This document shows, one piece after another, positions 53,678 to 62,785 of a stretch of 64,000 nt of DNA. The notes below the pieces were generated by a model. That model worked only from the letters and a program-made list of their open reading frames with translations, ran no database searches and was not told the DNA's origin. The stretch's first letter is position 1; each line of letters begins with the position of its first letter. The stretch comes from SAR86 cluster bacterium. GTDB lineage: Bacteria; Pseudomonadota; Gammaproteobacteria; Pseudomonadales; Pseudohongiellaceae. The stretch lies in NCBI GenBank assembly GCA_002401885.1, contig NVUL01000043.1, positions 1 through 64,000 of the forward strand, written 5' to 3'. The position numbers were made by a program, and so were the translations under genes.

Positions 53678-55030
53678 CTACAGAAACATGAGGATTCTGC
53701 GTCCCTCGCGAATCACGGTCAGAGCTGAGATGCTGTTCCTTGAATCTGCAGCACTAGCGGACGTCGCTCTATTGAATGCCTCGATATCTGCGGTCGACCG
53801 GCGATTGACCTCGACTATGACATCTCCCTCCCGTAATCCCGCGGCCCAAGCAGCTCCAAGCTGACTTAAAGAAACCACTTCAATACCTTGATTTACATGA
53901 TTATTATCATCTTTTACAACCTCCAATATCGCGCCGCGAAATTCGCTTCTGATAGCGACGGCAGAATTTCCCGCGACGGCCTGACCCGTGGCGCCACCTA
54001 TTCTGGCCTGCACTGATTCTCGGATGCCATTGCGATATAGCACCAACTCTACCTGCTGGTCTTGCAACATTAGCCCCACAATATTTCGGAGTTGCCTGCT
54101 GCCGCGCACCTCCTTGCCATCTATTTCTACGATGACGTCAGAAAGCTGCACTCCTGCCTTTTCTGCAGCGCTGTCGGGCATTACGCTAGTGACGACAGCG
54201 CCGTACTCGACATCAACTTCGAGCGCTGCAACAATATCCGCTGTGGCATCTGCTATTGTCACGCCGAGAAGACCGCGCCTGACCTCTCCGTCACGTTTCA
54301 GGTGTTCCATCACGCTTACCACCATATCCGTTGGCACAGCGAATCCTATGCCATTGCTGCCACCACTGCCGCTTATGATTGCCGTATTGATGCCAATGAG
54401 ATTCCCTTCCATATCAACCAGGGCGCCACCTGAGTTACCAAGATTGATCGCTGCGTCAGTCTGGATAAAGTCTTCGTAGTTATCGTTATTAATGCCGGCC
54501 CGGCCCAATGCGCTGACTATGCCAGAGGTTACGGTTTGTCCAATGCCAAAAGGATTACCAATTGCCACTACATAATCGCCGACTGCCACCGTACTGACGT
54601 CGGCAAATGCGATCTCTGTCAAGTCTTCCGCCTCGACCTGTAATAGCGCCACATCCGTACCTGGATCACTGCCCAATAGCACCGCCTCCAGCGTCCTTTG
54701 ATCGCTGAGCCGCACTGTAATCCGAGAGGCATTAGCTACAACGTGGTGATTAGTAATGATCAAGCCCTGAACGGCATCCACGATGACACCCGAACCCGCG
54801 CCTGTGGCGTAGGAAAGCCCCAGCTGCTCGCGGTCACGCCCCGATGTCGGCATAACCTTACTTACTCGAATGCTGACCACAGCGGGCGTTACCTGCTCTA
54901 ACATCGGTGCCAGCGAGGGTATGCCTTGCTGCAATGCCGTAGCACTTATCGCCTGCGCCTGGGCCACCAATAGCAGCATTGCCGCAGTGATCATAATTTT
55001 GCAGAACCTCACTGATATTCCATAGCTCAT
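53678..55030 (-). CDS. Periplasmic serine protease, DegQ/DegS (HtrA) family
   Basis: A 450-residue protease with signal peptide (AAMLLLVAQAQA). Catalytic triad is His96 in ITNHHVV, Asp126 in GTDVALLQ and Ser200 in GNSGGALVD. Two PDZ domains follow: one at about 240-330 (LLGVTIADA, GVQLSDVIVEIDGKEV) and a second at about 360-430 (AGLREGDVIVEVN). Length and double PDZ fit DegQ/DegP-type quality control of envelope proteins. It has its own terminator and about 280 bases of upstream region. Confidence 0.94.
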   Translation of the reverse strand: MSYGISVRFCKIMITAAMLLLVAQAQAISATALQQGIPSLAPMLEQVTPAVVSIRVSKVMPTSGRDREQLGLSYATGAGSGVIVDAVQGLIITNHHVVANASRITVRLSDQRTLEAVLLGSDPGTDVALLQVEAEDLTEIAFADVSTVAVGDYVVAIGNPFGIGQTVTSGIVSALGRAGINNDNYEDFIQTDAAINLGNSGGALVDMEGNLIGINTAIISGSGGSNGIGFAVPTDMVVSVMEHLKRDGEVRRGLLGVTIADATADIVAALEVDVEYGAVVTSVMPDSAAEKAGVQLSDVIVEIDGKEVRGSRQLRNIVGLMLQDQQVELVLYRNGIRESVQARIGGATGQAVAGNSAVAIRSEFRGAILEVVKDDNNHVNQGIEVVSLSQLGAAWAAGLREGDVIVEVNRRSTADIEAFNRATSASAADSRNSISALTVIREGRRILMFL

Positions 55031-55307
55031 ATTGAATTCTCCTCACTAAACCCTATGAATGAATCTGACCTGCAAAATTACTAATCTGCAGACCTCAATG
55101 ACCTGAATTTAGAGTTAGAAGCGACGAATAACCTGAAATTGCGATGAATATTATGTCCAGAAAACCTGCGGGGGGAGAAAATTGCAGTTTGAGCGGTCTT
55201 AATAAATTAGAATACAGTGCAGGAAGTTAGAAACAGACGCTTCACAGCAATGTTGAAACCTGTAATTGTTTAATTAAACTGCAATAGAAAACATTAGCGG
55301 AATAACC
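55031..55307. promoter_or_regulatory. Divergent promoter region, degQ-like and regulator genes
   Basis: The 277 bases between the divergent protease gene and the CadC-like regulator gene must hold both promoters. They are AT-rich near 55240-55300 and contain no gene I can support. No clear consensus -35/-10 or extended inverted repeat stands out. Confidence 0.4.
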
Positions 55308-56321
55308 ATGCCGACACTGAGCGCAGAGCAGACCGAACAGAATAGAGAGACACAGGAGCTGGACACAAAGCCCGCCCTTTATCGCGAATTTTCCGTAGGA
55401 GAATGGCGCGTGTTGCCACAGTTAAATCGAATTAGGCTGAATGGCACAGACGAACAGCGTCAGTTAGAACCACGCCTCATTAAATTGCTTTGTTTTCTCG
55501 CCGCAAACGAAGAACGAGTTCTCTCCCGCGAAGAGCTGGTTCAGGAATTATGGCCCCAAGTGGTCGTCAATGAAAACTCGCTTACACGGGCAATCTCCGA
55601 ACTGCGCAAACAGCTTCAGAGCCAAACCTCCAAAGTTCCGAACTATATTGAGACCATTCCCAAGCGCGGCTATCGCCTCCTTCCTAGGATAGAACTGAGA
55701 GAAGCAGAGGTTATCACCTCATCACTACTCAATAGCGCGCGCTGGACTGCCCTGTTCGCGATGCCCACTCCTAGATATGGCACTGCCGCTTCCGCTGCCT
55801 GTCTGTGCTTACTCATTGCCGGCTGGGCTTCTCTAGAAGGCGCGAACTTTTTTAGTAGAGGGATCGATAGAGTGAGTTCCCCAGTCCTACTGAGCGACGA
55901 GCTGCTCGACAATAAGCCGGATTATCTCGGCGGCGAATTGCAGCGGAGCACTATCGATAACAGATCGAGCATCGTCGAATCTATCGCGACGCCAGTCGTG
56001 TCTCTAGACGAAAAACAATATGCTTTCATTCAATACGATACTAGCGGCTCTACCGTTTTTTTAGGCGGCTTGGGCACGGCAATAGAACCCGTTCCCGTCT
56101 ACTACAGCAGTCAACACGTATTCAATCTAGCATGGTCACCAGTGGGAAATAATCTATTGTTTGCAATGAAACCGTCTGTGATTACAGCGGCGGTGTATTC
56201 AATGGTCGGCGAGACAGCCGAGCTGGTCACACTAAACCTCAATACTTTGGAGACTAGCCGCTTGGTGGAAGACATCCATCCCGCCGACGCCAATTCTCGT
56301 AACGGCCTCAACCTTACTTAG
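55308..56321 (+). CDS. CadC/ToxR-like membrane transcriptional regulator, short
   Basis: A 337-residue protein with an OmpR/PhoB-type winged helix at about 30-125 (SREELVQELWPQVVVNENSLTRAIS split as REELVQELW then SLTRAISELRKQL, IPKRGYRL), one membrane helix at about 161-180, and a periplasmic part of about 155 residues. Relatives often have a long TolB or TPR sensor domain; here the part contains only VVSLDEKQYAFIQYD and FNLAWSPVGNNLLF, like the first blades of a propeller, so it may be shortened. Convergent with copD, 37 bp apart, and divergent from the protease gene. Confidence 0.8.
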   Translation: MPTLSAEQTEQNRETQELDTKPALYREFSVGEWRVLPQLNRIRLNGTDEQRQLEPRLIKLLCFLAANEERVLSREELVQELWPQVVVNENSLTRAISELRKQLQSQTSKVPNYIETIPKRGYRLLPRIELREAEVITSSLLNSARWTALFAMPTPRYGTAASAACLCLLIAGWASLEGANFFSRGIDRVSSPVLLSDELLDNKPDYLGGELQRSTIDNRSSIVESIATPVVSLDEKQYAFIQYDTSGSTVFLGGLGTAIEPVPVYYSSQHVFNLAWSPVGNNLLFAMKPSVITAAVYSMVGETAELVTLNLNTLETSRLVEDIHPADANSRNGLNLT

Positions 56322-56358
56322 CTCTCTCGCCAACTCACAATTTTTTATCAAGCGGGCT

Positions 56359-57282
56359 CTACAGCTGATGCTCGACAGGACCTACTATTGTTGATAGGTA
56401 GGATGTGACAACGAGTATAGCGACAGCAATTGCTAGCTCGTAGCGAATAGAACTCTGCAGCTTGGCTGTACTGCCACTGCTTATCAACACCGGTACCAAC
56501 ATCAGTTTATTCATAGCAGCAACTCCCAGTATCACCAAAACAAGAGCGAGCTTCGTCAACAACGCCAAGCCGTAGTCGGTATCGATTAAAGCCATGGGAG
56601 ATTCAAGTAACTCATATAACATTAACCCCCCTCCCAATAAAAGCGCTACGAGGATCACAATCGCGTTATCTCCGAAACGTTTTAGCGTTTTCTGGAGGAC
56701 TTCAAGATCCAAGCTTCTGCTTAGTTGCAAGAAGGGGTAAAGACAGCCTATCCACAACGCGAAGGCGGCAAAGTGCACCACTATTGATATCTGCGCCACT
56801 AGACTTAAAACAGACACATGGCCCGTTATTCTATGAGAAAAAGCCAGTGCTAGCAGAGCTACTAACTGCAGGAGAAACAAGAATCGAGTTAGCGGGTCCT
56901 TGAGATCGATATTGGAGCGCTGCAGCTTCTTGAGAACAATCACGCTGCATGCGCCGGCAAGTATAAACGCGAGCAACCTCAGCAAGGTGACATCACCGAG
57001 ACTTGTATCGAGTAATATCGATATCATTCCCCAGTCAAACATCCCTCCCAGACCGCTATCGTTTATCAATCCCACTTGCACAAGGAAACCCAGGAGAGTC
57101 CCGTGAAAGCCAATAACCGTCCCGACAAAGATATACGAGAAGTTTGAGAAGAGCAGAGTTCTATCTGCATTTGAGTAGCGCCAAGCACTCAGGCTGCCTC
57201 CAGCAATACTGAAGGCGCCGATGTAGAGAAGTAATTTAGCTAGTAGGCTTGCTAGCTCCCAAATGCCAGGGAGTGTAAACAT
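56359..57282 (-). CDS. copD: CopD family copper resistance membrane protein
   Basis: A 307-residue membrane protein with about eight helices, of the CopD/PcoD family that moves copper with CopC. Recognisable segments are AFALWIGCLYPFLQLSRSL, VHFAAFALW with His, and LLTKLALVLVILGVAAMNKL. The gene lies 18 bp downstream of copC on the same strand, which supports the call. Copper import or export cannot be told. Confidence 0.9.
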   Translation of the reverse strand: MFTLPGIWELASLLAKLLLYIGAFSIAGGSLSAWRYSNADRTLLFSNFSYIFVGTVIGFHGTLLGFLVQVGLINDSGLGGMFDWGMISILLDTSLGDVTLLRLLAFILAGACSVIVLKKLQRSNIDLKDPLTRFLFLLQLVALLALAFSHRITGHVSVLSLVAQISIVVHFAAFALWIGCLYPFLQLSRSLDLEVLQKTLKRFGDNAIVILVALLLGGGLMLYELLESPMALIDTDYGLALLTKLALVLVILGVAAMNKLMLVPVLISSGSTAKLQSSIRYELAIAVAILVVTSYLSTIVGPVEHQL

Positions 57283-57300
57283 AGAGCTGACTATTTAGAA

Positions 57301-57720
57301 TTAATGGCTGTTGCTTGCAGATTCGCCAGCATGTTCTTCTGTGATGCTAGGATCGACAGTAAAGCTATAGCTATCGGCTACGGTGTGACCGTCTTCGCCC
57401 ATTACAGCCCAGTTAACAGTGAACGCACCCGGATGCATGCCTGGTGTTTCGATCATAAAGGTAGCCGCCGCGGTGCTGTTGCTCTCGAAGTTAGTTGGCA
57501 TCTCATGCCCCACCCCCATTAGCTCCAGCTTCACCAACTTAACAGGACCATTGAAAGTCAGATTGATATGCGCCGGCCCTTGTTTGATGATCGCTCCATT
57601 AGCGGGTGTAGCCTCTGTCAGCGCAGTGTGTGCAAAAGCAGTCGCGGAAATCATGAACGTAAATATCGCGCAAACTACGAGTCGCGATGCGCTCCAAAGT
57701 GTGAATTGTGAATGCTTCAT
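57301..57720 (-). CDS. copC: CopC/YobA copper-binding periplasmic protein
   Basis: A 139-residue exported protein whose signal peptide ends in AFA, exposing His at the N-terminus (HTALTEATPANGA). The C-terminal motif VMGEDGHTVADSYSF has the second His. Both give the usual CopC copper site. A conserved beta-sandwich lies between. Length is standard. AGAGG precedes the ATG. It heads the copCD pair. A useful contrast with the two CopC-like proteins at 49-51 kb that lack the DGH. Confidence 0.92.
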   Translation of the reverse strand: MKHSQFTLWSASRLVVCAIFTFMISATAFAHTALTEATPANGAIIKQGPAHINLTFNGPVKLVKLELMGVGHEMPTNFESNSTAAATFMIETPGMHPGAFTVNWAVMGEDGHTVADSYSFTVDPSITEEHAGESASNSH

Positions 57721-57879
57721 AGGAACCTCTATTTAGGAAAAATGAGTTAGATCAGGGGATTATCGCAGTTCTGGGCAGAATAGGCGATCTAAGCCATCTC
57801 TGTCAAATTGTCGCCGATGACGCCGCGCTGAACTGAAGTACTAGCCTTTCCCCCACCCCTGCCTCATCTGACCTGTGAC
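57721..57879. other. Intergenic region upstream of copC
   Basis: The 159 bases between copC and the end of the SDR gene should carry the copCD promoter. No clear copper-regulator box (CueR or CopR type) can be identified by eye. Confidence 0.3.
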
Positions 57880-58620
57880 CTAAGCGTCTTTCTTCTTCCA
57901 AACCTGATTTCTGGGAGAAAGTGTGATTTCGTCGAATACAGTGCCCGGCCTTGCTGCCAGCACCATCGAGACTGTGCTCGCGATATCCTCAGGCTCGATT
58001 GCATTTTCCGCAGCGAGCTCTGGCTCGAACTGCAATTTCTCGAAGAATGGCGTACGCACAGCACCCGGATTGATAAGCGTCACCCTGACTCCTGACTTTC
58101 CACACTCATCCCGCAGTGCCTGCGAAAAACCACGAACAGCGAATTTACTCGCACAGTAAATACTGCCCTGTCTCGCTCCCTTCAGGGCCGCTTCCGAGCC
58201 CATGAACAAGATATCACCCTCGCCTTGCTTCTTTAACAGAGGCAGGAACGCTTTAGTCACGATAATCTGACTCGTTATGTTGGTATCCATAACAAGACGA
58301 ATGTCTTTTACTGAGAGCTGTTCTAGAAATCCCATTCGTCCGATGCCAGCGTTGTTGATCACCGCCTTGACCGGCATAGTAATTTCATCAAGCAATGAGG
58401 ACATGCGTTCAGGAAGCGCATCTAGATCCGCTAGATTAATACTCCGGCTACTAAAACCCGGATGATCCAACCGCGCCTTCTCAAAATCATTCGCGATCCC
58501 TAATACTGCATACCCTTCCTCCAGCAAAGCTTTCACCAAGGCCAGGCCTATGCCCGAGGAAGCCCCGGTTATCACCACTAATTTCTTGCCGCTCGAATTG
58601 CTCAAGTTTTCAATCTCCAA
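57880..58620 (-). CDS. SDR family oxidoreductase
   Basis: A 246-residue classical short-chain dehydrogenase with TGASSGIG at about 19-26, NNAG, and catalytic Tyr-Lys in YCASKFAVRG at about 157-166. The sequence before the Rossmann turn reads NLSNSSGKKLVVI. It starts with TTG 58620; an in-frame TTG at 58605 after GGAG is also possible. Substrate unknown. It is 44 bp after the radical SAM gene. Confidence 0.88.
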   Translation of the reverse strand: MEIENLSNSSGKKLVVITGASSGIGLALVKALLEEGYAVLGIANDFEKARLDHPGFSSRSINLADLDALPERMSSLLDEITMPVKAVINNAGIGRMGFLEQLSVKDIRLVMDTNITSQIIVTKAFLPLLKKQGEGDILFMGSEAALKGARQGSIYCASKFAVRGFSQALRDECGKSGVRVTLINPGAVRTPFFEKLQFEPELAAENAIEPEDIASTVSMVLAARPGTVFDEITLSPRNQVWKKKDA

Positions 58621-58663
58621 AAATCCCTACAAGCTAGTTACCTACAATAAGATAGCAACATGA

Positions 58664-59650
58664 TCACGCACAGCGATAATATTGCTCAGCCGATATATGC
58701 TTTAACAGCAGTTTCTCTATCGCCAGCAATTGCGAGCTTTCCTTCGCCGTTTTTAATCCAATCATTCCATTTTCTGTCTCCGTCGGCCGCGCATACAACT
58801 CCTCATCAGGATAGAGCTTAACGATTCTCTTGTGAAAATCGACAGGCATCCTAAACAAACCGCTGCTAACCGAGTGAAGCCTTTGCACATCGAGCTTTGA
58901 AAATATTTTCGAAAACAAGGTTTCATAGGGCGCCAATCCTTCAGCGCCAAGGATGAGTGGCTCGAAGCGGATAGCGACGTTCCAGCCCGCGAGCTGTAAT
59001 TTGTGCAACGCCTCTAATCTCTTTTCTATTGAAGGAACTTTATGCTCCCACTGCACCGCAGCCTCGTTAGTGGTGAAACTCATGGCGATTACACAGTTAG
59101 AAACAACCTCGGTGTCGAGCAAACATCGAACCTGCGTGCTCTTCGTTCTAATCTCCAATTCTGCATCAGGGTAACGCCTGAAAACAGGCAGAAAATGACT
59201 ACAGAAGTTACTGACTGGCTCTAGCGCCAGGCTATCGCAATCGTAGCCACTGTAGTACACGCCTCCGCCATTGTTTTCTTCTATTTTCTCTTCGATCGCT
59301 TCCTCGAAGTCCTCAAAATTAATGAATAAGACGTAATTCGCGGAGCTATACATGCCCTGCAGGAAGCAATAACGGCAATCGTAAACACAGTTCAACATAT
59401 GCGAGAAGTAATAACTCTTGCTATCGTTGTAACCATAGCCAGACGGTGCGGTTAGAACTTTGCGCCCGTATTTCTTCGCCAGTATCAGTGCTGGCGCCGT
59501 TTTTTGCAGACGAAAGTTTTGCGACTTGCGATTGAAAACCTCGCCGTAACGATCACAAATGACTTGCGGGACTTGCGCAAACCTGCCGAGCAAGTTTTTT
59601 ACTCGCTCCGATTCTAGAACTTCTTCTTCGATATAGATTGTCGAAAACAT
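58664..59650 (-). CDS. Spore photoproduct lyase-like radical SAM protein
   Basis: A 328-residue radical SAM protein of the SPL family. The 4Fe-4S ligands are Cys88, Cys92 and Cys95 (CVYDCRYCFLQG), preceded by YYFSHMLN and followed by an SPL-like SxxV region. Bacillus SPL reverses the thymine spore photoproduct; members in non-spore-formers are thought to repair other DNA lesions, which is not shown here. Its start is 19 bp from the nucleoside-phosphorylase-like gene on the same strand, a pairing I recall as common. Confidence 0.9.
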   Translation of the reverse strand: MFSTIYIEEEVLESERVKNLLGRFAQVPQVICDRYGEVFNRKSQNFRLQKTAPALILAKKYGRKVLTAPSGYGYNDSKSYYFSHMLNCVYDCRYCFLQGMYSSANYVLFINFEDFEEAIEEKIEENNGGGVYYSGYDCDSLALEPVSNFCSHFLPVFRRYPDAELEIRTKSTQVRCLLDTEVVSNCVIAMSFTTNEAAVQWEHKVPSIEKRLEALHKLQLAGWNVAIRFEPLILGAEGLAPYETLFSKIFSKLDVQRLHSVSSGLFRMPVDFHKRIVKLYPDEELYARPTETENGMIGLKTAKESSQLLAIEKLLLKHISAEQYYRCA

Positions 59651-59668
59651 GGCATTTTAATCGCGAGC

Positions 59669-60511
59669 TTATGCCTCGCTTACCCCGTCAATGTGTTCTG
59701 CAAGCAGCCGTATAAGTTTTCTGGCATCACTAGCCTTCAGTTCCGCAAACCTGCCTAGCTCTTCTTCCAAACCTAACGCTTTGTAACGCTGACAGAGCCG
59801 CCTCAATTGCAGTTTTTGATTTACGGTTAGACGAATCTTCGAACATATCTCATGATAGTGACTCGGTAGTCGCTGGCTAGAATTGTACTGCTCGAGAATT
59901 TCACTCATTCTTTCGATCAATGTCAAAATTTGTGGCGCCTGTGCTGTAATTAGATTCGGCACACTCTGCAAATCGATCTCGCTTATCGGGTATTCCAAGT
60001 TATCCGAAATTACTTTGAAAACCTGCACTAGCTCCGCTGTTGAATATTTAGTCGCCTCAGCATAAAACGCGGAAGCCTCCATTTCATAGGCGGCATCTAA
60101 TGGATACAAATTTTCGGGTTTATCGACAGTGACGACACTGCCAACTTCGACTCCTTCGATGAGCTGTGGCGGATATGCGCTAGCTCCTGAGCTCTGATCT
60201 ATGATTTTATTGCCAAGCCAGGCACTGCCTAACGGCGCATCACGGTGGCCGGCAATACCAATATTCAACCACGCTCGATTCTCGCCATCATCAAAGGCTT
60301 GTTGCTCACCTAGATAAGTTACTGCCGCAGCTACTGACTCTTTGCCTATGCCAGACACCAGAAGACGCAGCTTATTGGAGTTGCTGTACTCTACGAATTC
60401 GGTAGAAGTTGGATGGCGCTCTAACTCTAGCATCTTTACTAAAGCCTTGGCTTCAAGCCCATGAGCCACTACTATATTCACAGGCATAGAATATTTCACA
60501 TCTTCAATCAT
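59669..60511 (-). CDS. Nucleoside phosphorylase-like protein
   Basis: A 280-residue protein of the PNP/UDP phosphorylase superfamily. NIVVAHGLEAKALV at the start, ISGIG-type LLVSGIGKES, INIGIAGH and YEMEASAFYAEA (a nucleoside-binding MEAS motif near 143) show the fold. It has a helical C-terminal extension (EELGRFAELKASDARKL). It may process a base or nucleoside produced by the adjacent radical SAM repair protein, an inference from context. Stop of the previous gene is directly adjacent to its ATG. Confidence 0.85.
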   Translation of the reverse strand: MIEDVKYSMPVNIVVAHGLEAKALVKMLELERHPTSTEFVEYSNSNKLRLLVSGIGKESVAAAVTYLGEQQAFDDGENRAWLNIGIAGHRDAPLGSAWLGNKIIDQSSGASAYPPQLIEGVEVGSVVTVDKPENLYPLDAAYEMEASAFYAEATKYSTAELVQVFKVISDNLEYPISEIDLQSVPNLITAQAPQILTLIERMSEILEQYNSSQRLPSHYHEICSKIRLTVNQKLQLRRLCQRYKALGLEEELGRFAELKASDARKLIRLLAEHIDGVSEA

Positions 60512-61372
60512 TCAACTCTCTGAGGCCACTTCGCTAAAGTTTATTAATAGTTGCTCGTAGTATTCCGCACTCTCTGTCTTGCCTCTCTTTGCAGCACCAT
60601 TTCTCAGAATCTCCACTTTCTCTAACAATGTTATCTTGGCAAGACGTTCTTGTTCATCCTTTAATACGCCAGTGTTAAGTAGTTTAACAAGCGACTGTAC
60701 ACGAAACCTATCCATGCCCCAATATTGCCTAGATAATTGATCCTCGTGCCCCCCATACTTCTTAAGCAATGGCGTGTCGATAAAGAGGACTTGTTCCCGG
60801 CTACAGAGTCGCAGCCATAAGTCGTAATCTTCGCAAGCTGGCAATGACTCATCGAAGCCACCGAGCTCGACATAGAGCGATCTTTCCAGAACAACGGATG
60901 ACGGTGAAATCACACAGAGCGGAAGACAGCGGGCAAATAGTTCTCCGCCTCTTTTCCTGTGTTTATCCATTTGATTGACACGCTTTCCATTGCGAACCCA
61001 AATTTCATCGCTGTGCACCAGCCTAAAATCAGGCTCTGCCTGAAGAGCGGACATCTGAGTCTCTAGCTTCTTCGGCAGCCACTCATCATCCGAATCCAAG
61101 AAGGATAGATATTGACTAGTCGTAGCTTCGACACCTTTATTTCTTGCCGAGCTAACTCCGCTGTTTTCTTGCTTGATGTAAATTGTGTCAGGGTAGTGGT
61201 CTTTGACGAGCTCTTCGGTGCCGTCTATAGAGCCGTCATCTACAACACAGACCTCATCAGCCTGCCGTGATTGCGTAGTGACAGATTCTAGCGCACGGCC
61301 CAGCAAAGCCACCCTATTGTAGGTTGGTATTATAACTGCAACAGTATCATTCACGGGTTTCAAATCAGACAA
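60512..61372 (-). CDS. Glycosyltransferase family 2
   Basis: A 286-residue GT-A glycosyltransferase. VAVIIPTYNRVALLGRALES and VVDDGSIDGTEELV form the nucleotide-sugar site, and FLDSDDEWLPKKL holds the DxD-like metal motif at about 93-97. No membrane helix. Sugar donor and acceptor are unknown. Starts at TTG 61372, with GTG 61354 possible. It is head of the three-gene set with the nucleoside-phosphorylase-like and SPL-like proteins; whether a sugar step belongs to that pathway is unclear. Confidence 0.88.
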   Translation of the reverse strand: MSDLKPVNDTVAVIIPTYNRVALLGRALESVTTQSRQADEVCVVDDGSIDGTEELVKDHYPDTIYIKQENSGVSSARNKGVEATTSQYLSFLDSDDEWLPKKLETQMSALQAEPDFRLVHSDEIWVRNGKRVNQMDKHRKRGGELFARCLPLCVISPSSVVLERSLYVELGGFDESLPACEDYDLWLRLCSREQVLFIDTPLLKKYGGHEDQLSRQYWGMDRFRVQSLVKLLNTGVLKDEQERLAKITLLEKVEILRNGAAKRGKTESAEYYEQLLINFSEVASES

Positions 61373-61423
61373 ACTCAGCCCAATAACGTCAATCGATAAG
61401 CACTCAACGGATTTAACTTCACT

Positions 61424-61457
61424 TACAAAAAAGGGAACCGAGGTTCCCTTTTTTGTA
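61424..61457. terminator. Palindromic bidirectional terminator
   Basis: A perfect 16-bp inverted repeat (61424-61439 with 61442-61457) with a 2-base centre. The core GGGAACC/GGTTCCC is flanked by A6 and T6, the same design as the element at 80-119. It lies 48 bases past the end of the acyl-CoA dehydrogenase gene and upstream of the glycosyltransferase gene. Confidence 0.9.
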
Positions 61458-61504
61458 CTACCTTACTCAAGCCAGATTCTTAGGTCCTGCTCAGAATCAA
61501 CGAT

Positions 61505-62722
61505 CTAATTGTACTTCGCCAGTTCCTTTCTTGCGATCACACGGCGATGAACCTCATCTGGCCCATCAGCAAGACGCAAGGTACGCTGACCTGTCCACAA
61601 TGCGGCGAGCGGAAAATCTTGCGAAACGCCTGCCGCTCCATGCATCTGAATTGCGCGATCGATAACCCGCAAAGCCATATTCGGAACAGCAACTTTAATT
61701 TGAGAGATCGCGTCGCGTGCAGCCTTATTACCGATAGTGTCCATTAGCCACGCCGCCTTGTAAGTAAGCAATCGACACATCTCTATTTCGATTCTGCTAT
61801 CGGCAATAATATCGTAGTTACCACCCAATTCGGCGAGCGGCTTTCCAAAGGCATCTCTGCTAACCGAACGCTTGCACATTAGGTCCAATGCTTTCTCTGC
61901 CGCGCCGATGGAGCGCATACAGTGATGGATTCGTCCTGGGCCTAGACGCCCCTGCGAAATCTCAAACCCGCGACCACGACCAAGAATGATATTACTCTCT
62001 GGCACATGTACATTGTGAAATTTAATATGCATATGCCCGTGAGGTGCATCGTCCCGTCCGAATACATGCATTGGGCGAATGACTTCTACGCCCTCAGCAT
62101 CCATAGGCACAAGGATCTGTGACTGGCGAGTATGCTTAGGCGCATCTGGATCCGTGACCACCATGACAATCATGATCTTACAACGCGTATCACCGGCACC
62201 CGAAATGTAGAACTTCTCACCGCTAATTACCCATTCATCGCCATCTAGCACTGCGCTAGTTGCAATATTCGTTGCATCCGAGGACGCAACTCCCGGCTCA
62301 GTCATCGCGAATGCGGAGCGAATTTCACCCGCCAAGAGAGGCACTAGCCATTCTTTCTTCTGTTCTTCCGATCCGTAGCGCTCCAACACTTCCATATTTC
62401 CCGTATCAGGCGCACTGCAATTAAAGGCCTCCGAGGCGAGCCTGCTTCTGCCCATGATCTCGGCCAGATGGGCGTAATGCAGATTAGATATACCCGCACC
62501 ACCTTGGCTCTCTGGCAGGAAGAAGTTCCATAGTCCGAGCCTGCGCGCTTCCGCCTTCAAGCTTTCCATAATTTCGTCTTGACGAGGTGTATGCGACCAG
62601 CGGTCGCCAACACTCACTTCGTTGTGATACTCGGCCTCTACAGGCGCTACTTTTTCTTCAACAAAAGTACGAATCTTTTCGCGCACTTCGACTAGTTCTT
62701 CCGATAATCCTAAGTCCATCAT
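61505..62722 (-). CDS. Acyl-CoA dehydrogenase
   Basis: A 405-residue FAD flavoprotein that oxidises acyl-CoA to enoyl-CoA. Family features: [15 protein letters not shown] near 128-142, [15 protein letters not shown] near 153, a [16 protein letters not shown] helix, and the C-terminal [14 protein letters not shown]. The first part ([17 protein letters not shown]) is the usual N-terminal helical region. The SDR gene lies upstream by 63 bp on the same strand. Chain length not determined; long-chain type is likely. Confidence 0.93.
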   Translation of the reverse strand: MMDLGLSEELVEVREKIRTFVEEKVAPVEAEYHNEVSVGDRWSHTPRQDEIMESLKAEARRLGLWNFFLPESQGGAGISNLHYAHLAEIMGRSRLASEAFNCSAPDTGNMEVLERYGSEEQKKEWLVPLLAGEIRSAFAMTEPGVASSDATNIATSAVLDGDEWVISGEKFYISGAGDTRCKIMIVMVVTDPDAPKHTRQSQILVPMDAEGVEVIRPMHVFGRDDAPHGHMHIKFHNVHVPESNIILGRGRGFEISQGRLGPGRIHHCMRSIGAAEKALDLMCKRSVSRDAFGKPLAELGGNYDIIADSRIEIEMCRLLTYKAAWLMDTIGNKAARDAISQIKVAVPNMALRVIDRAIQMHGAAGVSQDFPLAALWTGQRTLRLADGPDEVHRRVIARKELAKYN

Positions 62723-62785
62723 TCACTCTTCCCCTAATCTCAATTAAAACTGACTATCTCTAATTAACTTACGATCAACTGGTGG

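Noticed and set aside
53988..54479. Long frame antisense to the DegQ-like protease
   Set aside because: It lies wholly inside a gene with intact catalytic triad and two PDZ domains; Ser/Pro/Thr-rich content is typical of an antisense shadow.
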